Source: Haliclystus octoradiatus
Taxonomy: Eukaryota > Cnidaria > Staurozoa > Stauromedusae > Haliclystidae
Length of the DNA stretch: 64,000 nucleotides
Direction of reading: 5' to 3'
Assembly: GCA_916610825.1 (NCBI GenBank)
Contig: OU744446.1
Coordinates: 35,565,833-35,629,832, forward strand
Shown: one piece after another, positions 23,227 to 35,356 of the stretch
Layout of the letters: the number at the start of each line of letters is the position of its first letter
Position numbering within the stretch: the first letter of the stretch is position 1
The notes under the pieces: model-generated
The model's input: only the letters and a program-made list of their open reading frames with translations
Databases searched by the model: none
Told to the model about the DNA's origin: nothing
Program-made: the position numbers and the translations under genes

Positions 23227-26200
23227 CTACCATATAAGGGCATTCCCTCTTTCCCTTACTGTTCCTTTTTTATTTATTCTTAAACTTCTAACATCAATTC
23301 CCTTTTGTCCTTTTTGTGTTATTAAACTCTCGAGAGATTCTTGTGGCGTTGAATTACGTTTGGAACTGGTTCCTGGTGCCTTGAATTTACCTCGTAGTGT
23401 ACCATCTAATGCAAGGTCTTTTATTTGTTTAAATTCTTTTGTTTTATTGGTACCATTTTGTCTACCAGATGCCTCACTTCTATTTCGTGGGTATGAGACT
23501 GAATTCGGTCGGTTACTTTCCGCTCTTAGATATTCCTCCTCAACGTGACCGTTTGTTCTACCATTTCTCATTACTGGTAACGAATTAATGACTTCACGAC
23601 TTCCTTCATTGGGCATATAAAGACCTTTTGTACCAGTCCACCATATCGTCTCATCGTAATCCTAAAACGAGAATGTTGCTGAAATTTACTCGATGGTATG
23701 ATTCTATATTTTAAGGCACATCATCATAATCAAATAAAATTGATTTTCTTTTTCTTTATATGTATTTCATCACACATTTCCTCACTTCACAGTGAAATAA
23801 CTAACTCTATTTTAAATTGATGTTGTATACACCTTGAAATATGGGAACATTATCGAACTATGGTATAACGCACAAGACGTGGGATACTATAAAAAATACG
23901 TAGCAATTAAGACGGTATCGTTCTCCCGAAGGCACCCGTATGATCATGATTTGCCTGATGATCGCATCGATGTAAAACTTGAAGTAGCAAATATGACTGT
24001 CTGATTCTCTGACTACTATTATTAATAAAGCTCTGCTAGTTATTTGTTGCATAAATGCCCCGGGGGTAACTTCCATTGCGCTTCGACCGGGTCGTTCAAA
24101 TGGAACTTTGGCAGAATGACCATAAAAAAATTTCACATGATGAAAAAGATACCCCAAATATAATTTTTATGAATGGCAAATCCAACCAAAAAAGATTAAG
24201 AAAAAAATGTCATATGCAAAATTTCTTTTGCACCATGAAAAATTTTCAAAGGCATCAAAAGGATACCTCAAAAAAATTATGACTAAGCATACCCCAAAAA
24301 ATTTTTGAAGATTAATGAAAACCAATGAAAATTAATGGTCTATTGTAGATATATTTTCATTTGATAAATTTGCAGAACTTAATTTAGATTTAAAAGTATT
24401 TACAGATTTAGAGGAGCGAATATTTAAAGGTAATTGGTTATAAATAATTAAATATGTATGCAACGTAACATAACATGTATATTACTATGCATGATCTTAC
24501 CGTTGCCTTTCGTTTTGTTTTCAAAGAACTAAACAGTGATGATATGCCAGTAACAAATGAATTCCATCGAACAGATCCCTATTAATATATAAGCATTTGT
24601 TTGTTGAGATCTTATATTCAAATCTACGCGGTATGGTGAGAATTATTTAACCCAACTAACTGAGGTTTCACGACTATGCTTAGGAGTGATCTCCCATCCA
24701 CTTAGTATATAGAACAACACAAGAAAAGTCGTACATCATTTGGAGAATAGATGTACAATCATTTTCTTCTTTCGAAATCCATTTGTGGTAGTTACACAGA
24801 AAACTTTTACAGTATCACCCGCAATTCAAAATTGTCAACGGTTTTCATTTCATTTATCCGAATTTGAAATTATCCGGAATTGTTTACCGATGACTTGACC
24901 AGAAAATTGTCTAGAGGGTTTCAAAGCTGGGTTGTAGATAAGCGGAAATTCCACTTATCCAGATTGCACTTAAGTAGGTTAAACTATATTGCTAAAAGCA
25001 AGACAATATTTTCTTAAAACTAACACATTTTTTTATTGAATATATACCAACTTTATGGCATAGCTTGAAATGCTTGAAATATGATTTTCAGATGAAAATG
25101 AGAAAAAAAATCTTGAACCAAATAAGATTTTCTTGCTAGAATTAAGCTTTCCTTACCTTCAATCGTGATGAGATACACAGATCAAATTTGATTCTTACAA
25201 AATCTGTTTAAGAAAATGTTTGCTTAATCCAAGATCAATTTTTTCAAAGGTTGTCTTCAATGACAACTTCCAAGAATAACAGATGCTGAACTAAGTAAAA
25301 TATGCTTGAAATGAAGGATCCATTTTTTAATGTATAAATATGTCTCAGAGACGTAATTCTACAATCTGTGTAGAAGCATACTAGCATACTAGCATACTAG
25401 TCTCATGTAGAGTTTCAGAAAAATTGAGTCAAAATATGTCTTAAAACGTGGACCAGAATTAGTTCCAAGCTCTTATCGTTGAAACTCAGATAGGAATGAA
25501 AACAGCCTGGAACTAGTTCCGGTGCACGTTTTAAAATAATTTTTATGACTCTTTTGTTCGATCGCACAAGAAATAATCATGAATAAAATATGTACATTCT
25601 TTTTCTACTTGTTCCGAGATTAAAAAAGTTCTGTTTGTGTTCAACGTTCAAGCATTCAAGTAATTTTTTCTGAAAAAATGAAATCTAGACCTTAAATCTG
25701 GTAGACTATTCTTGCAAAAACATTGACTTCCTTTCTGGATTTTCTTCGGTTTGTTGTTCCTTAATTACAGCTATTTACGTTACGATAGTTGTTTACCTTA
25801 TTCCGTCTTGGTGCGAGATTATACGAGTAAGCCGATACCCTTTCTTCCATATTTGGATTATCCCTGCTTCGCTGTTGTTCCCTAGGGTCGATAGATGTTA
25901 AAGGTAATGCTCTTAGTGAATCTGCATTACCATTAGTGTAATATCGATTATAACGTTCAAATTCTTTTCCTTCAGCCGGATATCTATTGTTAGACCGAGA
26001 GGATACTTTAGTCATTGGTACACTATAATATGGTGCATGTCCATTTGTAGAACGACTGCTAGAACGATGCGATGGTAATGTAGTTACAGCAGTATCTTTT
26101 GGTACTTTGATTTGCTGTTGTGGATGTGGGCCCTTACTATTGTATTTACTTTGTCCTAATAATTTCTGTGCTTCGTATATATTCCAGGATGGTTTCCTTG

Positions 26201-29200
26201 GCAGTTGCCGACGTGACCTTGATGCTTGTGAATGTCGATCGCTAATTTCCAATTGTAATTTTGATTGCCATGTATCAGTGCCATTACGTGCTACACTACG
26301 TCTTGCATTGTGTGCTGACTGTAGATCTTGTATAATGTCAGCTAATAGCGGTCGTAACATTGCATCCTTTTGCGCGTATGATGCAATACTATCATTATTT
26401 CTAACAGGAGATGCTAAACGCTGTTGTGACGTCGTCTCTGGTACATTTATATGAATCCCATCTCTGGTTGGTGGGATATTTTGTAATCCATCCCTAGATG
26501 GTTGAGTTTTTTCTAACCCATCTCTGGATGATGGGATATTTTGTATTCCGTCTTTAGCAGGCTGAATTTTGTTTACGCCATTACTGATAGGTGTACCATT
26601 TTGTATTCGTTTGTTTTCATTTCGTTTTACTATAGATCCTTCACGTCTTATACGTTCAAAATTATTTTGCTTTTTTGGACTAACATCTTCTAGCATTGGT
26701 TCATCGTCAAAATCTAAATTTAAATCATTGGAATCATCCCATTCGAGATTATTTGTTATTTCGTTCTGAATTGTTAGAACTGGACTTTCATTTGATTCGT
26801 TGAATCGAACACGCTTTAGACTTCCTTTCTCATTGAGTCCTTGGAATGGCAACTTTGAGACTTTGGGAAATTTCTACAAAAATAACAATAATTATGACAA
26901 TTATTGGAGGAACGATAGAACCTTTTTTCAAAGTGGTACAGCTTGTGTGGACCCCGGATGCAGATACAATTATACATGCCGTACCTGAGTTATCCCCAAT
27001 TACTCCTCCGTGCTCCGTGAAACTCAAGATCGTTATATGCTGGGGTATTATGTATAAGGAAAAATAACGACGAACAAAGTACTACAGTCTTCTTACCTGT
27101 GATAAAATATTCATGCATTCCTCAAAGCCTCTTTCTGTAGCAACATCAAGTGGAGTATGTCCATTCTCATCTTGTATGTTCACAGGGACACCACTAAAAG
27201 TTAAAGAGAAGCAAGCATTGTAAGCAAAAAGTAGAAATTCATATTCCTCGTGCAGCGGATGAGCCAACATATTTAGTGTGCAATTATACTCTCTGTGATT
27301 TGTTACAAATATGAAATAGTGGGAAATAGATTGCCAAATGTGTAAGCTCAACTAAAAAGTAATATAGGGATTGTAACTATTTAATTACCAATTAATTAAT
27401 TTCATTAATTAATATTGATAATCCTACCTTATCAGTGCAATCACTAAATAACACCCAACACGATTTTTACAATGCTTATATTCCTACTCAGTCGATTCAT
27501 ATTATTTAACTCTAACTTACAGTTTCCGCAATACTTTAATGACTTTAACACGGTTACATTCAGCTGCTAAATGCATAGGCGTAGCTCCTGTTTTATCTTG
27601 TTCCGTGCCGAGTGAACCACCATGTTCAACTAACCATTTGACGACTTTCCAGTGCCCTTCAGCTGCAGCTAATTACAAATAACGAAGATCATAATTAATT
27701 CTTTTAGTGGTAACTTTGGTTCGTGTAATTCTACTTTTAAGCTTCAGCTGTGGTTTTCGGTATTTAGGGAAAGCAGGTTCACGTACAAGCTGTCCTCGTT
27801 TCGGAACACCTTTTGGCGCGAAACATGAACCACGGATTCTTGATTTGTTAATGTTAATGGAGTTAATTTTTTGGTTTGTTTTGGTTTTATAATTTGGTGG
27901 CGTTTTGAAAAAATAATATATTATCGTTATAAAAGTTTTACATAAAATCAAACTGAACAAATTCAGCTTTTCTATTTACCTCGAAAACAGAGCATGGAGT
28001 TTTATATAATTGAATCTAAACGTCTTGCTTTCACAGCAAGTACTGGAAGAACTCATTCTTCCTATCGATGAAACATGAACTTGAGAATACCAGTATGTCT
28101 CCAGTAGCCTGCGACGCCGACAGACTTTTTCTAATTCGTTCGGTCCATAATTAGTTTCGGACTGAACACGAAGAAAAAGTCAGTCTGAACACAGGCTAGT
28201 CGTCAGGCACACTTACGATTGTGAATTTTCGTCACTTGCCGGTAATGTAACGCCGGTATTGCCTCTTTGGTAATGTATTCATTGTTTCTCATTGAAGTAT
28301 ACCAAGATCTATCCGAGATCCGGCTCAAACAAAAATGAATGAAATCAATGGACATGTCATGTCTGTGCAAAGGATGCTCTTGAAAGCGTTCACTTTAAGT
28401 GATTGTGTGTGTGTCTCTTCATGACACTCATCTCGTCGAGGTTATATATTTAAACCATCATATAATCTCTATTTTAGATCTCGATAAAACTAAAAGCGAC
28501 TAGCTTGTGTGTCGTCTATTTTTACTGATCAAAACAAATCATTCTCGTTTGTTTTGACCTGCGATAAGCTATATCACGTTTACATTGATACGTGATCGAT
28601 GCACCTCTATATTTGTTGGCTCGCTGTTATACGCGAATGTCACTGATAAGAGACTTACGTATCAAATTGTATTTATCAAATTCAATTCATGATTAAGATG
28701 TTTATAGAAAAATGATACACGGAAAGGGCGATCCAGTAAAACAAAAGAACTGAGTGTAGAATCAAACAAGAGCCTTTTACTTTAAACTTTAATGTTGTAT
28801 TATTTTTTGATCAATATGTAAAAATGATATATTTATAAAATAATAATCAACCATAACTTTGCTGTGTCATTATCATTTTGCAGTATGTATAATTCACCAT
28901 ACTTTGGTAGTGTTAGCACTCTGGCGAGTGACGAATTGCCGTTTTTCTTGACATCTTGCAAAATCAAAACTACTTTAAACGAATGAGATGGCAAATATAT
29001 AAATCAAGAACAAGTTTAGCTTGAAAGAAATACATATAACTTCAGCATATTCATCTTTGTTCGATATATTTTGGCGCCATTAAATAACAGTCTCGCCTTC
29101 GCGTTTGAGAAGCCGTGGTTCGGAAAAACGGCGGAAAAATATTTGATTGTTATTGCACTTTTGAAGTAAAAAATCACTCAACTGTCGACCAGGGAACTCT

Positions 29201-32200
29201 GGAGCGACGTACGAATAATCATTTTAGCCAAGAAATCCGACAATATCGAAGAAAAGAAACAATCACATCTCCCCCATGATTGACTGCTTAGAATCTCAAA
29301 AGCTCAGTTAAAAATAGTAACAATCAAACGCTCATTTCGCAACTTTACTGTCCCTAAACCGAAGGCAAATTGACGAATTATGGACATTGCTTCATCAAAG
29401 CCATGAATTTGAATGGCTTTATATTGGTTTTATCAAAATAACTATTTTGTCAAATATGTTGTTTATAACTTGGAGATGTGAAATATATTTTAGTCAGTTC
29501 ATTTTCATTAAGGGTAAGATAAAGTTCTGGCCCTTTTTAAAAACATGTAAAATCGCAGTCTGAGTTGCATTATCTTAGTTCTAATTATAATATCTTGTTA
29601 TTGGTTATTATGTATATGAAATAAGCAAGATGTATGATTCTTAACTTTAAGATTTACATTTCTCGATATAGAAATAGACATATTATGTGGTAATCTGTTC
29701 TCAGAATATTTGTCTTACCAAAATGCAATGGAACACATCCGGCTTTATCTTCCGCCAATACTTTGCAATTAACCGATTGTACCATGTATCTCACACAATC
29801 ATAATTGCCTTCTTGTGCTGATGCGTGCAATGCCGTCATTCCATCATCTGCTGCATCAAGAATTGATTGACGACTGTTTTTGGCATACCAAATTATGCAA
29901 TCAAGGCGATTTTCTTGGGCTATGTATGCAAGGGTAAATACTATGTATTATTATATGCACCGTTGGAAAAAGGAATAATAATAATTTGATCAAGCTGGGC
30001 ATTGAACAAGCGCATTTCTGCACTCCAAACTCGAGGAATTGAACCCACACCTCTGCATCTCCGAGTTCAAAGATGCGATCTGTGAAAGCGGGTCCACATG
30101 CAATGCATGAATATTTCCCCAATTATTCTTACATTATGCAATGGAAAACAGCAAAAATCATTGACATAATTTCCCGCTGTGTTGTATAACAAAGAGCAGT
30201 TCACAGCAGACGACCGTCAATAATTATTCTTCTGACCTTTCTCTCGCTATGGCTCCTTCTTTTCCGTCTGTCTTCGGTAGCCTTTTTGACCAAGCGTTGC
30301 CTTTAGCGGTAGGAATGAATGGCAATAGATTTACCAATGTATATCTAGTATTTCATATTAATGGAGCAAAAATGACCGGCAGGCATTACGCACTTAGGAT
30401 CACGTGCATGTTTATTGTTTATAACACAATGTTCATTGTTGACATGAATTTATAACAAATTAAGCTCGCGTATAACAATAGTTTCAAAGCGAGACGGTTG
30501 AATTACGCTAAGCATAAATTCAACTTGAGCTCGCTGCGGTCGCCGGTCAATTTTGCCCCTTTAAATTAGCAAGTAATGTCTTGCCTAGACAACTATCTTT
30601 GATGATGCAATTTAAAAGATAATATTCAACCAAATATTTTTTTTTGATATCAGATCTAGAACTTTTGGAACCCTTTTATTTTCATCACAAATGGCGGTTC
30701 GGATAAAATGATAATATGATAATATCTTAAAACAAATCTCACCAGCTATATATGCAGGAGTCGTTCCATTGTAATCCTAATAAAAAATAATGACGCAGCA
30801 TTTGAATGTTTTTATCACAGTTGTTGATATGACTTCATACAGCTGTTTTGGAAACAGAACGGTGATAGAGTAAACATTAAACATGAATTAAGTCATTAAC
30901 ATTTATACAAGATAACTTCAACAGTCCAAAATAATTGAGCGGGGAGCTAAAATGAAGGCTATATATATGCAATAATTGATCATTGTCTAAAGATATGCCA
31001 ATAAAATTTTTATTATTAGTCAACTAGTAAATCAATCCATTCAAAATAATTCCCTAGAGAATGATTTTTTTTTTTTTTTTTTTTTTTTTTCTGGATTAAC
31101 TGATACATTATTTAAATGTTTGCATTTATAGCGGTATGAATCAATGGCAATAGAATTAATAGTGTATATTTAGTATTTCATGTGAAATTAGCAAGAATTA
31201 GTAAGTAATATCATGCATAGACAATTATCTTTTATGATGCGCAATTTAAAAGAAAGTATTTAATCAAATACTTTTTGATGTAATAAGATCTAAAAATTTT
31301 TGAAACCTCAAATGAACATAAAATCAAACCAAAATCTATTACGTCAAAACAACATCCATCCATTTTATTGATATATTTGCAAATTGATACTGATAATGAT
31401 GTCAACTATGGCTTTCTATTTATTAGCTTCGTCTGGATACTTGGAAATATAGAAATTCCTCGAGAAATTTTTGAATAATTGGAATCCAATGAAAAATACG
31501 TAGTCAGGCAGTAGTTGAATTCATCCTGACCTTTCGTCAATGTGGCAGATTAGTATCATAGTAAACACAAACATCTTTGTTTGTTACTAGGTCGTGCGCC
31601 AACAAAAGTTGTCCACATATAATATAATAAGCCGACAGTTTCAATAGCATTGTTCACTAGTAAAGTGAACATCTTTTGGACTAGCAAAACTGATAATCTT
31701 TATGCAAGCATATCATGGCACATAGAAATTCATAACTAATTTGTAAAACGTTTTTTGTGCTTTTACAAGTTTGGATTCCATATTATTTACCTTTATATTC
31801 AACGTTTCGGGTGCTTCGCCAAGTAAAAAATGCAGTATATTTACGTGCCCGTTTGCTGATGCATAATGGGCAGCTACACAGCCTTCTGCTGATCTAAAAT
31901 TGTTGAAAACAAAATGGGGATATGAGATGAAGATTAGTGATAATTCGATTGCATAGCATGCCTATAATCATCATTCTTTTCTCATCATCGTAATTTATTC
32001 GCATTAACCAGGTATATTAGGATTGATGGTTTGATTGATTAGGATATGTGTTTCGTCGCTGCCAAATGATTCATCAGAAACTTTTTTGACATTGTAGCTC
32101 GTTAGGTAGCCGTATCGCACCTGGGGTTCAGCTGACGAGTTATATTAATTCAAGATAATGACAACCTCAGCGGGAACCTCGGCAATATCAGTAAGCCGTA

Positions 32201-33907
32201 TGCCCAGTCTTTACAGGTAAAATATTAGTCACTTTCGGGAAGCAAAACAACAAGAAAAAAATGTTTTGATTGGTTGTCCAAGATAGCACCTCCTCAAGTT
32301 CATTATTCAAAATGAACATTTAATGCTCGACCTCGAAACAAAAGCCTACAAACAACTAGAAAGATTTTATTTTTAATCAATATTTATGCCACATGAACCA
32401 ATAAATAAAATTCCCTATAGATCCTGGTAAAAATAATTTTCTAGATTCAAATCAAATCTTATTGTTTATGTCCAACATTTGGACTTTCTTTTCTCGTCTT
32501 GCAAGAAGGTATCTTGCAAGCACAAAATTCTTCAGAGTTTATTGGTTTTGCATAATGAATAGAAGGAAGAATTGCTAATTTTCTTTGTCTGTATAGGGGT
32601 TTATTACACTCATTTTGTGTAAGGAGTTTTATCGAAAATGGGATAGATTTATTTGGGTTTTGCATTAAAACGTAATTTGTAGATGAGTAATTAATAGAGC
32701 ATAATGTGAAATTTCACGTGATACAATATATCATATAATATATAAACATCTAATAATATACATATCATATAATATATAAATATATAATAATATACATATC
32801 ATATAATATAATGAGTGACATGACTAATAGAAAATAACTCTGTCAATGTAAAACAATTGTTTTTAAGACCGAGCAACGATCAATTTTGTTGTTTCCACCA
32901 ACCAACTGTATACGATAATTTTCAAAAAGGCTTGAATTAGAGATGAATGAAAGATTAAAACTATTCAGTATTAACATGTACCAATAAATAAATGCAACGA
33001 CAAAACATTGGTCAAAAATATAGTATAGCCAATTAGTCATGCATTCAAAAAATCATATGAAATCGATTAAAGTTATCGAGAAATAATTCGATATTAATTG
33101 ATGCTTGAAATTTCATTTTAATTTCACTTGAGTTTGTTGTATTTGCATGTGGTTCGCTGAAACAACATTTGCCGATTGACACTAATATTTCATTATATTA
33201 ATGAGCCTCATACGTTCTCAGGTATTTTCTCAGGTATATATAAAAATAACAAGAAATGAATCATGCAAATTTGTTTGTTCCATATATGAATCAGATGAAA
33301 TGTAAAATTAGCTTCAAAATAAATCCATAAATAAGATAAAAACGATCTAATAGAATGATGAAACATTATCTTTTGAAAAATTACTGTGAATTATATATCG
33401 AAAGGTTAATATTTTGTTCCGGCACTAAATAAATTTCGTCAAAACATATAGCTTTCGTGCTCCATTTCAATTTATGTTTTCATGTTTACGTTGAAGCGAA
33501 GTAAACTTCAAAATTACTTCAGCGTTTCAACAATTATAGTTTGTTGTGTTCGTCTTCCATTTTTAAATAACCATGGTAACAATTGATTAAAAAATATTCA
33601 ACATTCCGAAAAGTTGTGTTTCTCTTCTCGAAAGCAGCGATAAAATAATATAGAAATTACCCTGGAAAGTGTTAAATTTACATAATTTAGATATTATAAT
33701 ATTAAATTAAACATGACTTCCTCGTTCTTACCGTCCATAAGTACTGCCTCCATGTTTAGTCAACCATTTTAGACAGGCTACAAATCCTTCGTGTGCTGCT
33801 CGATGAACATCTGAGAGTCCACTTGCATCGAGTTCATTTGGTTTTAAGTTACCTGCAGAATATTTCTCTTCAAATGATTTTAATAGTCTTTTCTGAGTTA
33901 CACTCAT
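23227..33907 (-). CDS. Ankyrin-repeat protein with long disordered tail (unassigned; espin-like repeat style)
   Basis: Eight exons, 5' to 3': 33907-33732, 31893-31791, 30776-30743, 29919-29719, 27668-27521, 27193-27097, 26873-25797 and 23661-23227. They total 2,271 nt, exactly 756 codons plus TAG, and every splice phase agrees. Residues about 30-255 form about seven ankyrin repeats (for example SDVHRAAHEGFVACLKWLTK, DGMTALHASAQEGNYDCVRY, TGATPMHLAAECNRVKVI and NGHTPLDVATERGFEECMNI). The rest is basic/polar and disordered, with a short tandem repeat and a tryptophan pair in ETIWWTGTKGLY at the start of the last exon. 'CL.WL..HGG'-type repeats recall espin or synphilin, but I cannot assign orthology. 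Such proteins are usually cytoplasmic or cytoskeletal scaffolds. The first exon begins at an ATG just after an AAAG that could be a trans- or cis-splice acceptor. If the exon-7 donor is skipped, the frame runs on 12 codons to a stop at 25761, a possible isoform. Confidence 0.85.
23904..23942 (-). mobile_element. SINE tail fragment
   Basis: A 40-bp remnant matches the SINE tail in reverse (ACGGTATCG...GAAGGCACCCGTA). It lies in the last intron of the ankyrin gene. Confidence 0.5.
24808..24988. mobile_element. MITE, 'TTATCCGAA' family, copy 1
   Basis: It begins TACAGTATCACCCGC and ends with a degraded complement (AAGTAGGTTAAACTATA). The interior phrases ATTTATCCGAATTTG and GACTTGACCAGAAAATTGT are shared with the better-preserved copy at 52838-53025. 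It lies within the last intron of the ankyrin gene. Confidence 0.7.
25376..25402. repeat. Short CATACTAG tandem repeat
   Basis: Three perfect 8-bp units (GCATACTA phase) occur in the intron between ankyrin exons 7 and 8. Confidence 0.7.
26440..26590 (-). repeat. Coding minisatellite (30/60-bp units) in ankyrin exon 7
   Basis: The 60-bp blocks at 26461-26520 and 26521-26580 are clear duplicates. In protein they give alternating 10-residue units such as DGIQNIPSSR, DGLEKTQPSR, DGLQNIPPTR and the older NGVNKIQPAK. Frame is kept, so length changes in the array would lengthen or shorten the disordered tail without breaking the protein. Confidence 0.8.
28108..28195. repeat. Imperfect inverted repeat in ankyrin intron
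   Basis: Arms around AGACTTTTTCT..TTCGGTCC and GGACTGAACACGAAGAAAAAGTC face each other, with AGCCTG-type outer ends. It may be a small MITE. No second copy was seen in the window. Confidence 0.4.
30358..30564. mobile_element. TTAA-bounded 207-bp MITE, copy 2
   Basis: It has the same length, ends and interior as the copies at 20636 and 60622, with a few substitutions. It interrupts a duplicated segment whose other copy (31129-31308) has no MITE and reads TGAA at 31183-31186 where this one has TTAA on each side. Confidence 0.85.
31067..31091. repeat. Poly(T) tract of about 25 bases
   Basis: A homopolymer of T in an ankyrin intron. On the minus (transcribed) strand it is poly(A), perhaps the tail of an old retroposed copy, but no body is recognisable beside it. 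Confidence 0.6.
32725..32812. repeat. AT-rich tandem repeat, about 40-bp period
   Basis: Two to three units contain ATCATATAATATATAAA and TAATAATATACAT. It is in the first intron of the ankyrin gene. Confidence 0.7.
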
Positions 33908-34528
33908 AATAGTAATAAAATCCTTTGTAATTCTTATAACAATAACATCATTTCTGAATTTATAACTGCACTTGAAAAAGTTTCTTTCAAAATATCACAG
34001 TGTAATCTCCTGTTTTTCCCTCATAAAAATATTATTCTCAATATACAGTTCTGAGTCGAATATGTATAGTTTATCGACGTATATAAATGGCTTTATAAAA
34101 TTACTATTATTTTAAACGAGTCACGTTTTGTATGAGTAAATATTCTATAAGACCGTTTCAATTTCTGACATGTTGAAAGTTTGAATTATGCATAAGGTAA
34201 AATCGGTTCTGTCATTTCGAAATATAATTGTTGGTTAAAATTTATTTTTCATCGATTCATATTATTGTTCGTCCTAAATATACATAATGAATACAGCCGA
34301 ATATTTGAAAGCGTGCGTGTATATAATATCATGCTACCAGAAAACGGCTAGCTTTAGATGTGAAAACATTGAATACTTAATAAATATTTATTTTTACATC
34401 AGAAAATGATTTATTTTGACATGTTATTTTATTTTGTTACCTGTCAGGAGAAAGATATATTTTAAAATATAGTACAAATTATAATCGTATTCGATTGATC
34501 AATTATTTTTTCATATGTTTTCTATTAA

Positions 34529-34708
34529 GCCCCGGCCAAATGAAGCCAACATTTTGCCAGCTTTTTCACAACATCGATGTTGTGAAAATGCTGGCTTCAT
34601 TTGTCCACCCCAGCCAGCATTTGGCCAGCATTTTCACAATAACTTTCACAACAACGCGGTCGATGTTGTGAAAAAGCTGGCAAAATGATGTCTTCATTTG
34701 GCCGGGGC
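34529..34708. mobile_element. Long-hairpin MITE between divergent genes
   Basis: About 180 bp with inverted arms of roughly 50 bp. The left arm begins GCCCCGGCCAAATGAAG; the complement of the right arm begins identically. Both continue through TTTTGCCAGCTTTTTCACAA. Smaller internal palindromes repeat the CACAACATCG / TGCTGGC motifs. It lies between the start of the ankyrin gene (33907) and the small membrane-protein gene (34960). Confidence 0.8.
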
Positions 34709-34959
34709 TTTAGATATCTATTTCACGACATTATCGTAATCTCAAATATAAAAGGTTGCACATGACTTTTAAACCAGAGATTTTTAAAACGCGCAAGCGC
34801 AAAATGTTGTCATGGTAATTAATTGTGAATTTTAATTTGTACAGTGGTTACTTACTACCTGCTTCAAAATGTCTGTACTGAATGGGGGCGCGTGGTAATG
34901 CTAAAAACATCTGCTCTTGAAATGGTTTAAATCGAGCCTTATAGCCACGAAAGGCATCA

Positions 34960-35253
34960 ATGATAAAATATAACTCTTATGGATTCGAAGAGATATCTAG
35001 AACCACGTCCCATATGTTGAATTTAGCACGTATTAAACAGAAGCGAAGGAGCAATGGCAGAAGAACGATTACTTCTAAAAATGAAAATAATGACTCTAAA
35101 CTCAACTCTGATCAAATTAAAAAGTTAAAACAACAAATTCGACGTAGTATTACTTATGTCGAAGATAAACTTCATTTATTTGTTATTGGTGGAATTATTT
35201 TATTAATATTCGCTATATCTACTTGGCTAAGAAGTTCAACTATTACATTATAG
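34960..35253 (+). CDS. Small single-exon, probably tail-anchored membrane protein (97 aa)
   Basis: The frame encodes a basic, lysine/arginine-rich cytosolic part (about residues 1-70, with NLARIKQKRRSNGRR and a SDQIKKLKQQIRRS helix) and one C-terminal hydrophobic segment of about 18 residues (LFVIGGIILLIFAISTWL, residues about 73-90), followed by only seven residues. This is the layout of a tail-anchored ER or mitochondrial outer-membrane protein. An AATAAA at 35351-35356, 98 nt past the stop, is a fitting poly(A) signal. I do not recognise the family. The codons and hydrophobic pattern look real, but no homologue is claimed. Confidence 0.6.
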   Translation: MIKYNSYGFEEISRTTSHMLNLARIKQKRRSNGRRTITSKNENNDSKLNSDQIKKLKQQIRRSITYVEDKLHLFVIGGIILLIFAISTWLRSSTITL

Positions 35254-35350
35254 TGAAATTAGTATAAAGACACCAAAGATATTTATCTCCTCATCTCTCT
35301 ATATTTTAGTACTATACTATTTCAAAATGGCGGATGCTGGACGATCTCAG

Positions 35351-35356
35351 AATAAA
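35351..35356 (+). terminator. Poly(A) signal AATAAA
   Basis: A canonical hexamer 98 nt after the stop of the small membrane-protein gene. Confidence 0.5.

Larger units (their letters stand above)
30304..31308. repeat. Duplicated ~170-bp segment, one copy with a MITE
   Basis: Sequence at 30304-30357 plus 30565-30675 reappears at about 31129-31308 as one uninterrupted stretch with many substitutions (TAGCGGTA.GAAT, GGCAATAGA, TAGTATTTCAT, ATTAGCAAG, AGACAA.TATCTTT, AATTTAAAAGA, GATCTA.AA). The first copy is interrupted exactly by the 207-bp MITE. Both lie in ankyrin introns on either side of exon 3 (30776-30743). Confidence 0.75.

Noticed and set aside
26107..26454. 115-codon plus-strand frame rich in Cys and Ser
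   Set aside because: It is antisense to ankyrin exon 7, which is supported by splice phases.
27673..27960. 95-codon minus-strand frame next to ankyrin exon 5
   Set aside because: It ends 5 bp before the exon start and runs through the intron and its T-rich acceptor region; no motif, and the spliced frame explains the exon.
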